This document shows, one piece after another, positions 43,779 to 54,700 of a DNA stretch of 64,000 nucleotides; the first letter of the stretch is position 1; every line of letters begins with the position of its first letter. Both the position numbers and the translations under genes were made by a program. Below the pieces are notes generated by a model. It was not told the origin of the DNA, searched no databases, and saw nothing but the letters and a program-made list of their open reading frames with translations. The DNA is from CAWHPS01 sp963831235 (lineage in GTDB: Bacteria > Fibrobacterota > OXYB2-FULL-49-7 > JAEUSG01), in the NCBI GenBank assembly GCA_963831235.1, contig CAWHPS010000033.1, forward strand, positions 310,001-374,000, in the 5' to 3' direction.

Positions 43779-46178
43779 TTATTTAATCTCCACCTGACGA
43801 ATGGATGAAAAACCCTTTGCTCCGCTTAGATCCACTATTCCGTGCGGTGCAAGGCCCCTGTTTCCAAGATCATCCGATGTCTCGACCCACATGTCCCATA
43901 ACCCGCTCTGCCACCCGGAATAGTTGATATCCTTAAAAACCACTCCTGAAATGGCATAAGAGGAACCTGCTGTACTTCCATCATCATTATAGTATGTTTT
44001 CTTACCCTGATTATGGATGAAGTCTTCCGGTAATTCATACACAATATTGGCGGTAATATATGACCGCTCTCCAGTAAAAGGATCGCTTTTAAGATAATTA
44101 TCATGATAATTGAATAAAAGTTTGACCGAATTTATCCGCCCAAATCCTTTATCACGTACAGCTGTGCGGGAATAGGCATTCCCCAGCTGAGACAAATATA
44201 CGTCAAATGTACCAAAAAGCTTTGAAAGATCAGTGCACTTATTGTTCCACGGGTTCAAGGGATCAAAATAGCACATGGGAGCATATTCTTTGTCAGCAGG
44301 TTCCCACTTGGCAGCAGCGTTCCTATCCTCAGTGATGCTCCAAATAAATTGTGGCGGAATTTTATCCCATACATAACGGTAAACAGTGTTGTATTTGGAT
44401 ATTGCTACCCTTGGCTCATTAAAATACTTACCCTTTCCATACATAATAATTACAAATTCCTTTACACCATTATTCACAGTTGAGGAGGTAATGGGAAGTC
44501 CACGAAAGGGATGTTGATAAAGCCTGCCATCAGGATCAAGACTAAAGCCCGCTACCGCACTATTGGAATGTGTTCTATTCGCTTTGGGGCCAAGGTAGGC
44601 ATTTAAGCTTCCTGCATTCATAACATCATTAAAACTTATTGTTTCAAACCACCCAGGAGCACCTGAATCAGTAACAGAAACTATATTTGATTCGGAATTG
44701 TAACCCAGCAAATTCTGTTTGTTAAAGGTGTTTAACGAGTCTTTTGAATACCCCAGAATGGACCCAGGTGTTACCACAAGACTTATAAGACTCTTATTTA
44801 TATCCTCTCTTAACAAATTCGGCATGATATATGATAGCGTAAGCCCGTTGTCAGTAAGAAAAGGGGTTGCAAGTGGCGATATCCTGTATCCTGATTCAAA
44901 ATCAAAACTCATTTCAGCCCTAACCTCATTTACATTATTGAAGAATGCAATTTCAGGCTTTGTTTCGTAAATACAATCAGGCCATTTTAATCCATGATAG
45001 GTGTACCAGGAATCCGAAGTTCCAAACGCACCTACTACTTCCGGATAAAAATAAGAACTGTTTTTTCTTGTTGCAATCCATATTTCAACTGTATCATTAA
45101 ATGTGGTATCACCGAATGTATTTATAAATACCGGGATATTATCCGAAAGTACGCATATTTTCTTGTCTGTTACTGTTTCATCAAAAGAAAACCTGCTTTT
45201 GTCTGAGGTATCAAGAGATACCAGAACATTGTAAGACTGTATGTCAATATCATCATATAAAAGCGGGCCTATATTATTGTTGTTAGCACCCAATCTTTGC
45301 ATTGCAACCCATTTCTTACCGTAAAACTGCAGGAGTTTCATTTGCCAGGTTATTGAAACTTTGCCAATACTACGTATAAAAACAACATTGCTAAAATGAT
45401 TCTTAAGAGAGTCTTCGTTCAATACAAGGGTATCCGGCTTGGTTGCCCAATTATTACCAATTCTTTGTTCGTATTTAATTCCATTAAGCAGAATAGGAAT
45501 CGTATCAGGTGAACTTATCGGATTAAAAGCCGAATAATTGTAAATAATTATTTTTTTTACACTAGCCGTATCAAAAATTGTTGATATGGTAACATTATTA
45601 TCAGCAGTGGTTTGTGCGCCGTCATTAATTGAGAATCCTGTCAATAGCCTGCCTGTAACTGCAGGGGAATGGGCTGTGTCTCCGCAAAACCCTCCTGTAT
45701 AGTCTGCATAAGGCGCTGCGGATGACAGGCCAGTTAATGCAACAGCGAAATATGTTACAGCCGAAACAACATGCGAATCAACCTTGTTAAGAAAAAAAGC
45801 ACTTCTTAAAACCCGTAATGTATCCAGCTTACTAGATTCATCAAGATAAACAAGAGTTTGAGATGTATCACTGGTATTCGGGAGGAAAAACCCCTGATCA
45901 TTTTTAAGAAGTTCCATCATACTATTTCCGGCTTTTCGATAAAACCGGTTTAATGAAGGCTGGTTAACATACTGTGGATCCCATGTTGGCAGGTTTTTAC
46001 TAAAACTTATTTTATAATATGACGTTATGCCGATTGTTGTATCGCTGTAAGATACATTCAGCATATTTTTATAAATCTGCTTTATTTCCGGTGCAATAGG
46101 CTTTTTTGTGCATGAGATTAATAATCCGATGCATGCATAAGCCATGAAAACTATAAAAGTTTTAAGGAAAAATTTCAT
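43779..46178 (-). CDS. Giant surface lipoprotein, paralogue 1 of three
   Basis: A 799-residue lipoprotein (MKFFLKTFIVFMAYACIGLL then IS-C, acylated Cys23). The body is strand-rich with no named domain. Blocks shared with the next two genes are GSILGY in the middle, KEFVIIMYGKGKYFNEPR, YVWDKIPP, GFGRINSVKLLFNY and the terminal GLWDMWVETSDDLGNRG. The conserved GYW-type aromatic and acidic blocks suggest a common fold with ligand or partner binding. It begins at the stop codon of paralogue 2 (TAATG) and ends 6 bp before the giant TPR gene. Confidence 0.7.
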   Translation of the reverse strand: MKFFLKTFIVFMAYACIGLLISCTKKPIAPEIKQIYKNMLNVSYSDTTIGITSYYKISFSKNLPTWDPQYVNQPSLNRFYRKAGNSMMELLKNDQGFFLPNTSDTSQTLVYLDESSKLDTLRVLRSAFFLNKVDSHVVSAVTYFAVALTGLSSAAPYADYTGGFCGDTAHSPAVTGRLLTGFSINDGAQTTADNNVTISTIFDTASVKKIIIYNYSAFNPISSPDTIPILLNGIKYEQRIGNNWATKPDTLVLNEDSLKNHFSNVVFIRSIGKVSITWQMKLLQFYGKKWVAMQRLGANNNNIGPLLYDDIDIQSYNVLVSLDTSDKSRFSFDETVTDKKICVLSDNIPVFINTFGDTTFNDTVEIWIATRKNSSYFYPEVVGAFGTSDSWYTYHGLKWPDCIYETKPEIAFFNNVNEVRAEMSFDFESGYRISPLATPFLTDNGLTLSYIMPNLLREDINKSLISLVVTPGSILGYSKDSLNTFNKQNLLGYNSESNIVSVTDSGAPGWFETISFNDVMNAGSLNAYLGPKANRTHSNSAVAGFSLDPDGRLYQHPFRGLPITSSTVNNGVKEFVIIMYGKGKYFNEPRVAISKYNTVYRYVWDKIPPQFIWSITEDRNAAAKWEPADKEYAPMCYFDPLNPWNNKCTDLSKLFGTFDVYLSQLGNAYSRTAVRDKGFGRINSVKLLFNYHDNYLKSDPFTGERSYITANIVYELPEDFIHNQGKKTYYNDDGSTAGSSYAISGVVFKDINYSGWQSGLWDMWVETSDDLGNRGLAPHGIVDLSGAKGFSSIRQVEIK

Positions 46179-48631
46179 TATTTAATCTCTATCTGACGGG
46201 TTATATAGCTCCCTATGGCCCGATTTATTTCCTTGCCCCCAAAAGGAGCAACACCTTTATTACCTAAATCATCCTCTGTTTCGATCCACATATCCCACTG
46301 CCCCCTGTCCCAACCCCTCGCATCCACCCCTATAAAACCAGCTTGAAAAATGCTGTAACTGCGCTTTGAAGGTATCACCCCATTAAAAAGAGATAATGAC
46401 TGGCCTTCTATTAAACTTTGGTCCATGGGGAATTTCTGACTTTCCATGCCGTCGTCATAAATTCTTTCTCCTGTAATGGGACTGGCCTTATATTTTCCAC
46501 TAAAATGAAAATTAAGCACAGCAGAGCGGATGCGTCCGAATCCAACATCTCTAACACCCGCCACAATCTCATTGTCCTCGGTTGATGGACGCGGATCAAG
46601 CCAAACATCGAAGATATTTCCTAGTTGAGAAAGGTTGGTTATTCGATCCGTTAATGGTGCGGCCGGATTATGATAATACAAAGGGGCATATATCCTGTTT
46701 GCAAGAGGGTTATACTGTATGCTCCATGTAATATGAGGCGGCATTCTATCCCAAACATATTTGTAAGAAGATGAAAATTTCGATATGAAAACACGTGGTT
46801 CATTGAAATATTTTCCTTTAGTATATGCAATAAGGACAAATTCCTTTACACCATCCTTAGCTGATGGGACATTTATTGGCAGATTACGTATGGGATTTGA
46901 ATATGTTACTGCGTCGTAGGAAGCAATATATTCTACCCTGGAGTATTTTGTAACACTTGTGTCAGTAGTGTTTCCTGGATCGTTTTTCGTGTGCCACCCT
47001 ATTCCCATGTCCGCTTTTCTTGTGTTACCATTATAAGTGTAAACTTTGGATGGTGTGTAAGGGTTTAAATTTGTATTGTAACCCAGAATGCTGCCTGGTT
47101 CAACTGAACGCGAAAGTCCGATTGGATCATCATTAGTTCTACTGATAGGTTCCATAGTATTTTTTTTGCTTTGAAGAAGCGGCGAAACCCGAATGTTTTG
47201 TTCAAGATCAAGATTACGAAGAATTCCAAGAGCATCCCCGTTTGCGTCAATATTAAAAGTATCAGGAATTGTTTCAAGAATACAGTCATAAATAGTATCA
47301 ATGCGGTTTGAGGCATATAAAGGAACTAGGCTGGGAACCGAAGAAACATTGAATTTTTGATCATAAAAATCAGAGGTGACATTTCTTGTTGCAAGCCAGA
47401 TGTAAATCTGTCCTGAAAATGTCGGGTTTCCAAAGGCCCGAAAAATAACAGGTATGGAATTTGAAACAAGACATAACTTTTTCTCGAACTCATTTATCCT
47501 GTAATCTATTCCAGGTGCGTTTAAGTCAAGCAACAGGCTCCCCTCATAAGTATCAATGGCTATGTCGTCATACAGAGGCGACCAGAGTTTTATGGACTCC
47601 TGCTTTGGTTTTGGCCATAACATTACCCATTTCTTTCCTGGTCCGGTTACCAGAGCATCCTTTAATGTAAAGGATGCCAAACCTTGCAAGTCAACACTGT
47701 ATGATGTAAAAAAATTGTGGAAATCCGCTTTAAATACCGTATCAACTTTGCCTAATTTCCCAAATGGAAACATGTTTTTTTTTGTGGAATCAGCCGAACC
47801 AATAATATATTGAATATCAGACCTATTTGATATCTTAAGCGAATCGGAAGCCTTTATGGGAAATGAAGCGGGGCTGTCCTTGTGTTTGACTATTTTGTCA
47901 AGCCATGTTGTGAGAGTATCCACAGGCATTATTTCAGAATACCGATAATAATACAATGCTTCAACTCCGGTTGTATCAAAAAGTCCTGATACAATTACAC
48001 TTGTGTCTGCCGTATACACTGCACCGCGGTTTATGCTTATTTGAATTGGAGGTTTCACGGGTATTGAGTTTGAAGTGTATTCAGCAATATTAGTGAAGCC
48101 CCCAACAAAATCAATATTATCAACATTTCTTTTCAAATCAGTAATGGCAGCCACACCATAATTAAAGCTTTCTGAAGTCCTGTCGTTTATAGTATCGTAT
48201 ATGTAACCCGAGTCAATGTAAGTAATACTGTGGCTATTCCCCAAAGCATCTCTATAGGTGTAGACGGCTCTTTTAGTAAGAGATGAATTCCCTGATCCAA
48301 AACTGTACCCAACAACAACCTGATTGCCACTGTTTTGCTGCTTTCTATAAACAGCATAAATCACAACCTGATCAAGCTTTTTAGGATCCCAGGTATCAAG
48401 CTGCTTGTTAAAATTGATTCTGAACGCAATGTTTTCTTTCCAGATGGAAGTATCGTTTGCCGGTATGGATGTGACAACAAATCCACTGTCCGGATTGAAA
48501 TAAAGCGAAGTCACGGAAATTATGCTTTTGTTTAAATACATATTCTGTACAGATTGCGTAGGCTTCTGACAGCTCAGCAATATCAGTGACATACCCAGGA
48601 GAAATTGTAGAATAAGGTGTTTTAGCCTCAT
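46178..48631 (-). CDS. Giant surface lipoprotein, paralogue 2 of three
   Basis: An 817-residue lipoprotein starting at ATG 48631 (LKHLILQFLLGMSLILLS-C, acylated Cys21); a TTG at 48643 is a weaker alternative. The early part has DTSIWKENIAFRINFNKQLD followed by TWDPKKLDQV, also seen in paralogue 1 as SFSKNLPTWDPQYV. Shared blocks are LCLVSNSIPVIFRAFGNPTF, GSILGYN, KEFVLIAYTKGKYFNEPR, YVWDRMPP, GFGRIRSAVLNF and GQWDMWIETEDDLGNKG. No enzymatic motif was found. Exposure at the cell surface or periplasmic face of the outer membrane is inferred from the Ser-Cys-Gln signal end. Confidence 0.7.
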   Translation of the reverse strand: MRLKHLILQFLLGMSLILLSCQKPTQSVQNMYLNKSIISVTSLYFNPDSGFVVTSIPANDTSIWKENIAFRINFNKQLDTWDPKKLDQVVIYAVYRKQQNSGNQVVVGYSFGSGNSSLTKRAVYTYRDALGNSHSITYIDSGYIYDTINDRTSESFNYGVAAITDLKRNVDNIDFVGGFTNIAEYTSNSIPVKPPIQISINRGAVYTADTSVIVSGLFDTTGVEALYYYRYSEIMPVDTLTTWLDKIVKHKDSPASFPIKASDSLKISNRSDIQYIIGSADSTKKNMFPFGKLGKVDTVFKADFHNFFTSYSVDLQGLASFTLKDALVTGPGKKWVMLWPKPKQESIKLWSPLYDDIAIDTYEGSLLLDLNAPGIDYRINEFEKKLCLVSNSIPVIFRAFGNPTFSGQIYIWLATRNVTSDFYDQKFNVSSVPSLVPLYASNRIDTIYDCILETIPDTFNIDANGDALGILRNLDLEQNIRVSPLLQSKKNTMEPISRTNDDPIGLSRSVEPGSILGYNTNLNPYTPSKVYTYNGNTRKADMGIGWHTKNDPGNTTDTSVTKYSRVEYIASYDAVTYSNPIRNLPINVPSAKDGVKEFVLIAYTKGKYFNEPRVFISKFSSSYKYVWDRMPPHITWSIQYNPLANRIYAPLYYHNPAAPLTDRITNLSQLGNIFDVWLDPRPSTEDNEIVAGVRDVGFGRIRSAVLNFHFSGKYKASPITGERIYDDGMESQKFPMDQSLIEGQSLSLFNGVIPSKRSYSIFQAGFIGVDARGWDRGQWDMWIETEDDLGNKGVAPFGGKEINRAIGSYITRQIEIK

Positions 48632-48644
48632 GTATTCATGCAAC

Positions 48645-51209
48645 CTATCTTATTTTTATCTGCCGTACGCTCACAAGACCATTTTGCGGTGCATAAGACC
48701 CGTCTCGAACAAATAATGGGGCAGCACCCTTATTTTGCAAATTATCTTCGGTCTCAAGCCACATGTCCCAAAGCCCGCCCTGCCATTGACGCGCATCAAT
48801 GTTCGAGAAAACAATATTGGAAATCGCCTGATTGCTTTGGCCTTCAATATAGGATGAAGGCAGGTCAATTTTTATTGAGTTGCGCTCATATTTTCTGAAA
48901 CCTGTTAAAGGGTCAATGGACTTCAAATCATTGCTGTAATTGAAACATAATTTTACCGACGTTATGCGGCCAAATCCGAAATCGCGTAATGAACAATCTT
49001 TATTCTCTTTTGCATTAAGCTGTGACAATGAAACATCGAAAACATAAGGGATGACAGTTGTACCCAAATCCGAAACCTTTCCTTCACCTTCTCTCATGTA
49101 ATACATGGGCGAATAATGAGAAGCAAGTGGTGAAGAGGATGAGTCCCATGCAAAATGAGGCGGTATTTTGTCCCAGACATATTTTTCATCGGTCGAGAAG
49201 GTTGAAATCATGCAACGCGGTTCTTTGAAATACTTGCCCCTTGCATAAACACAAATGACGAATTCCTTTGTACCGCTCATATTGGCTGACACAAAACCAG
49301 GTATGCTTCGCATGGGGTTTTTATAGAGCTTTATACCACGCTTTTCCGTCTTATAATAAATCATGGAATCACCTTTAATAATGTTCGGAGTAAAAATGAA
49401 TGCGGAATAAACGGAATAATAGCTTCTTCCGGAAAGAATCCGGTCTTGAGAGGGATATAAATCCATTCCATCCTTTAACCCGAATTTATCGTCATATTTG
49501 CTAAACAGTTTCGCAGGATCAATAGCGCTATCAGTTGTGACTTCTTCAAGTGGTTCAACTTCAAACCACCCGACAAATGGATAGCTATGAATATTACCAT
49601 CATCAATATTAAAATTCTTAATATAAGACTGGGATTCGAAGTCTCCGATATTTGATTCAGGATAACCAAGAATAGATCCTTTTAACATTAATTGACTCAA
49701 AAAAACATTATTAGAGCGTCTTAAATCTCCCTTATCTCCAACTCTCCTTTCATAGTCGGTGATTAAATTTGATTGAACTGTATTTGGATTCAAAAGCCCC
49801 AAAGGAGACACCCTATATTTCTTTTCGTAATAATCAGGGCTTTTATCATGATTTAAAACTCCGGAAACATTTCCATTGGATGTAAAATTGAACTTTTCAG
49901 GTGGAGTCTCAAGAATTGCATCATGCCACTTTAAACCAATACCCAATCCAAAAGGAGTGTCCTTTTGCTCTAAAAAAGGGCCTGTAAACTGCCCTGTTGC
50001 ATCAATAAATTTTGCAGAATAATTCCTTGTGGCAATCCACACCCATACTTCTGAGTCAAAAGTCGTGTCACCGAAGGTATTAATTAAAAATGGAATATCA
50101 TCACCAAGAAGACAAACGTCTTTTCCTTTTGTTAGGATATTCGCCTGTCCTTTATCAAGCGTTACTTCAAGGGTGTACGGCATTATTTGAATATTCTTGA
50201 TTAAGGGATTACTCCAGGAGGGGTGATACAAACTAATTGACTTTCCACCAGCACCGTCTGGTAATACATCAATTTTTTGTACTGTAAACCACCCTGTGTC
50301 TCCGGGGATGTTGGAGGAAGGCTCCGATTTAACGAAACTGAAGAACTTAGACAAACCAAAACTGTCCGGGGAAATCTTTACAAGCCCCCCGAATTTACCC
50401 ACGGATATTCCATCATTATTTACAACAACAGAATCCATAAGCCGTAAACGAAGATTCGAATTAATATTTACATACTGGGTATCCCCTTGCTTTCTTTTTT
50501 TAAGAATCGAATCCATTTCCAATACTGTTGAAAAAAACATGGGTACCTGAGTTGAATATTTAATATATGAAAGACTGTCCGTAATTCCGGCAACACTGAA
50601 CCTGGCTGAAACTTTGACGTGGTTGTCGGCAGTATTGATTGCGCCGCTGTTTATATCAAGGAAACGGGACAAACCTCCGCCTCGCACAATACCATCGCTT
50701 ACAAACCCTGTTTCATATCCGCCGGACAGCATGGCAGGCCCGCCATCCATTGCAATTTGAACGGCAATTTCAAACGAATATTTATTTTTATCAGCATTAC
50801 CAATTACAATAACTGTATCAAAATTCGGATTATTTACAAGCGTGTCTACTATCCCGTCATTATTACAGTAATAGGCTTTTGCATTTATGGAAAACCCGAC
50901 TCCGCCGCCGAATATTTTGCAAATCAGATTTTTTGGCCCATTCTCATAAGATTTATATACATTAAATATAACAGGTGCGGAGGATGACGGGGTTCGGCCC
51001 TGCATATCATTGACTTTAAAATGATATGCAAGTTGATTTTGAACCACATGATCATTAATTTTAATGTCAACAAGAAGCTCGTTTGCTGAGAAGCTAATCT
51101 TTCCATAAGGTGGCGGCGGTTCGAATTGAACCGGTTTTTCACAGGTCAGGAAAAAAAGACCTGAGAAAACAATAAGCAATAATAATAAAAGCACTTTTTT
51201 AAAAATCAT
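48645..51209 (-). CDS. Giant surface lipoprotein, paralogue 3 of three
   Basis: An 854-residue lipoprotein (KKVLLLLLLIVFSGLFFLT-C, acylated Cys23). It is the longest of the three. Shared blocks are VCLLGDDIPFLINTFGDTTF, VWVWIATRNYS, GSILGYPESN, KEFVICVYARGKYFKEPR, YVWDKIPPHFAW, GFGRITSVKLCFNYS and GLWDMWLETEDNLQNKG. The N-terminal third lacks the TWDPK block of the other two and instead has a KISFSANELLVDIKINDHVV beta-domain-like start. It is 6 bp downstream of the DUF5683-like gene. Together with its two relatives it forms an uninterrupted 7.4-kb block. Confidence 0.7.
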   Translation of the reverse strand: MIFKKVLLLLLLIVFSGLFFLTCEKPVQFEPPPPYGKISFSANELLVDIKINDHVVQNQLAYHFKVNDMQGRTPSSSAPVIFNVYKSYENGPKNLICKIFGGGVGFSINAKAYYCNNDGIVDTLVNNPNFDTVIVIGNADKNKYSFEIAVQIAMDGGPAMLSGGYETGFVSDGIVRGGGLSRFLDINSGAINTADNHVKVSARFSVAGITDSLSYIKYSTQVPMFFSTVLEMDSILKKRKQGDTQYVNINSNLRLRLMDSVVVNNDGISVGKFGGLVKISPDSFGLSKFFSFVKSEPSSNIPGDTGWFTVQKIDVLPDGAGGKSISLYHPSWSNPLIKNIQIMPYTLEVTLDKGQANILTKGKDVCLLGDDIPFLINTFGDTTFDSEVWVWIATRNYSAKFIDATGQFTGPFLEQKDTPFGLGIGLKWHDAILETPPEKFNFTSNGNVSGVLNHDKSPDYYEKKYRVSPLGLLNPNTVQSNLITDYERRVGDKGDLRRSNNVFLSQLMLKGSILGYPESNIGDFESQSYIKNFNIDDGNIHSYPFVGWFEVEPLEEVTTDSAIDPAKLFSKYDDKFGLKDGMDLYPSQDRILSGRSYYSVYSAFIFTPNIIKGDSMIYYKTEKRGIKLYKNPMRSIPGFVSANMSGTKEFVICVYARGKYFKEPRCMISTFSTDEKYVWDKIPPHFAWDSSSSPLASHYSPMYYMREGEGKVSDLGTTVIPYVFDVSLSQLNAKENKDCSLRDFGFGRITSVKLCFNYSNDLKSIDPLTGFRKYERNSIKIDLPSSYIEGQSNQAISNIVFSNIDARQWQGGLWDMWLETEDNLQNKGAAPLFVRDGSYAPQNGLVSVRQIKIR

Positions 51210-51215
51210 TACACC

Positions 51216-51752
51216 CTAAAATTTATAATTAACATTCAACCCTTGTCCCCTTCCCACACTTGAAACTGATAAATTCAAGTTCCGGGGCATGATTCCCAAA
51301 CCAACCTCTTTTTTCTCATCTTCTTTTGTGAACATATAAGCATCAATGATTCCATACCCGTATATTGCCGCAGTTAAACCGACATAGACAAAAGTCCAGG
51401 TATTTGCGCTATTATAGTTATCATAGGCGTTTTTATGGGACTTTTCAAGTTCCGCCTCAATAGTTGAGTTGCCTGATTTGCGGTTAATGGAAATTTTGTC
51501 AGCGTAAACCTGGGTTTCTTCAGCGTAACTCTCCCGTTCACTAATGGAATTCAGCATACCATGCAGACAGAATGTGAAACCTGCCATAATACCAAGACCT
51601 TTCAAGGTATTCATGCTTTTAACATCACCAACTCCCGCGGATATCTGGCCCATTCCAGGGATAATGGCTGATTTAAAAGCAAGCGGGGTATTGCCGCAGA
51701 ATGCCCATTGGATTGATAATGTAAGCAAACTTATAAAAAATATCTTTTTCAT
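51216..51752 (-). CDS. DUF5683-like membrane protein
   Basis: A 178-residue protein. Signal peptide at residues 1-19 (IFFISLLTLSIQWAFC). Next comes FKSAIIPGMGQISAGVGDVK, the PGxGQ motif of DUF5683/DUF5686-type proteins, then two hydrophobic segments (LKGLGIMAGFTFCLHGML and WTFVYVGLTAAIYGYGIIDA) and a final strand ending in Phe. ATG 51752 is chosen because AGGAGG is just upstream; the longer frame overlaps the preceding gene. This family often sits beside outer-membrane and TPR genes, but its function is not known. It is 25 bp after the large outer-membrane protein gene. Confidence 0.7.
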   Translation of the reverse strand: MKKIFFISLLTLSIQWAFCGNTPLAFKSAIIPGMGQISAGVGDVKSMNTLKGLGIMAGFTFCLHGMLNSISERESYAEETQVYADKISINRKSGNSTIEAELEKSHKNAYDNYNSANTWTFVYVGLTAAIYGYGIIDAYMFTKEDEKKEVGLGIMPRNLNLSVSSVGRGQGLNVNYKF

Positions 51753-51777
51753 TTTGGTTCCTCCTGATATCGTTTTG

Positions 51778-54700
51778 TTAATTGCCTGCATAGACTTTTA
51801 TGAAGAAACGGGTATCTGTTCCATCATAAGTGTGTCCGCTTTCCAGTAAAGGATCATAGTTCAGCACATCATAATTGCTATTTATCAGGTTCATACCCAT
51901 TATGAGCGCAATATTATAGCCGGAAACATTATCAGTGCTGTAAACCTGAAGGGTCTGCACCTGCTTTAGGTTGCTTTCAGATTTTATAAGACGGTCGTAG
52001 TCGCGTTTCCATTCAATACCATATTGGAATTGGGTATTTTCCGCAATCTTGAAGAAAGCCCTTAGCATTGGAACACTTGTAAATATGTTTTCATTCTCTT
52101 TCCTGAAACGTGCCCAATCAAGCCTTATGCCTGTTGAGTCTTCCTCTGAAAGACGCCGTGACCGATCAAGGCCTATCCTTGGATCAGATACTGCATCGCT
52201 ATTGGTGTATGACCAGCTGAATTTGTATTGCGGATTAATAGTGAGGCGGTTCAGCACATTAAATGCACTCGCCCACCCCTTTAGATCCAGTTTAAACTTT
52301 ATAGCGTAATCAAATTTGTTTACAAGATACATCCTTGTCTGAAGTGATGATGAATATGGCTCCCAACGGAACTGGTAGTATGTGGTATCTTTTCCTTCGT
52401 CCCGGAGTGTGCGCACGGTGTAAAATTCACCGGGCAATCCCATCCGCTTTACAATTCCCCCGCTTATCTTTACATTGTAAAGAAAATTCGGTATGTTGTT
52501 GTAGGTTAAACCTGCTATAGCATTGGTAATACCGGCATTCCGGTACCGGAGTTCATCCGTCTGGTAATAATAGTCTGTGTAAAGATATTCTATATCATCA
52601 ACACCTTTGCTGCGGATAGCGTCATTTCTGATGTTATCGTTGAGGTACTGCACTTCACCTCCGAGGAAATACTCCATTCCAAGGTTGCGCTTGACCACTT
52701 CAAGCTTAGCTGAACCTTTTATACCAAGATATCTTGAATCCTGAAATTCCTCGTCTAGTTTTTTGTTGTCATCATAACCTATTGTCCCATTACCCACGAA
52801 GCTTGTTTTGTCAAGGATGCTTGTTGTAGGGTTTACATCAAGACGAAGGGCCTTGTCGAAAATAACACTTCCTGTTACTTCCAGGTTCTTTACAGGAGTG
52901 TAAACAAGTTTTGCGTTTGTGCCTCTTATTCCCTGGCTCTTCCAGCCATTTGCGGTTAAAACATAGGAAACATCTATGCCATTGGGCATATCAGGATAGG
53001 GGTTTGCGTCTTCAACATCCCAGATATCATTGTTGTTTGCATCATTATCAAGAGAAAATATCGGAGGATCCGTATAGTACAGAAGGAAATCCTCTTTGTA
53101 ATCAGGAATCCCGTTATGATTGCGGTCGTACCTGTCAACATAGACCCCGTCGTCATCGCCGTAAAACATGTACAAACCGGTAGGCATGATTGTATAATTG
53201 GCCTTGCGGTTAAGAGTACGATTGTCAAGACTGCTGGCCTTATAACTCGAAAATGTGCCATCAGCAAACCATCTATTCACAGCGTTTCCTGATCCAAGAT
53301 CGCTAGGATATATAGGGCGGTCTGATTCAACATAAAGGTCATTATCTTTGTTACAATCCAGCAGATGAAAATTATTGTTAAAATGCTGAGGGTAATAAAG
53401 GTAGTCAGGGATGCTGTATTCCTGATTTGAATTATACCTTGTATAGAGTCTTGAATATGAAAAATACTGGCTGACAAGCGGGATTTCAAGAGCAGGATCA
53501 TACTCAGGATCAATATTATAAACCATACCTGAAATACCAAGAAGGTTAGGCACAATATCCCTGTCAAAACGAAGATAAGATGCCACACGGTAAATGGGAT
53601 CCATGACATCACCGCCGGGGAACTTATAATCTTTTTTATTTACAGCAAATTCACCACTGAATTTGACACCTAGTGCTTTTCCTTTAAAGTCTATGCCATA
53701 AGTCACACTGCTTGTATTCACTGAGTAGGTGTATTCATAAGTCCGTTTTGTTGTCTGATATTTGGCTTCCTTGTCTGCTTTGTCTGACTGTGAAGCAAAA
53801 ATAATTCTTGGGGACTTGGCAATATAATCCCCAAACCAGGAGTTTCCGAAAGTCAGATAAGAGCGTGTCTGGTCGTTGTGCGAACCACCAATCGACTTAT
53901 TTGATCCGGATGTAGTAAAATCGTCTACAGCTGTGAATGGTTTGGTAAGATCCTCCACTTTGCGTGTGAAAATGCCGTCAATGGCAACATCTCCTGTCTG
54001 GCTGCTGCGTTGAGCTGTGAATCCGTATGATACCATCTTGTCAGTTGACACAAAAACAATATAGTTGCCCGAAACAGTAAAAGAAAAATCGATTCTGCGG
54101 ACTTTCTTTATACCACCTATACTTGCAGCCGCTTTTGGTATATTGAAAGCCGCAATAAGGGGCCTTGGTCCTGAAATTTCCACCTCTTTGCTTGATGTTA
54201 CAAGCTGAAAATTGTCTTTTGCCTGGTAAAATACCGGCTCGCTTAGCGCAGGCCCTAAATCTTCACCATTGATTTTCATGGTAATATTCTGGACCTTTGC
54301 ACCAAGATCCGTTGTAAGGTCAGGTGTCAAATCATAAAATTCAAAATGTATTTCCTCAGGCGCATAGTCATCCGGCACATCACCACTGAAAATCTTTTCT
54401 CCCTTTTTAATATCACTCCTATGGTGATTAAGATATGTGAACCCTACATCAGCCACATTGGCAATATTTGTTTTGCCATGAAGGCCTGTTAATATATCGT
54501 AATCCCCGTAAACCGATTTGTTGGAAAAGTCGGACCACTGATCATACTGCAGAATCCAGCCATCTCGCCTGCCTGTAAAATCTCCCTGGCTTGCCGCCCA
54601 ATTGTTTTTAATATATTCTTCATCCGGCAAAAGTTCGCCTGACTTTACACCCTGCCAATTATTCATGTCAGAACGATCATAGCTTATGTATGAACGGGCT

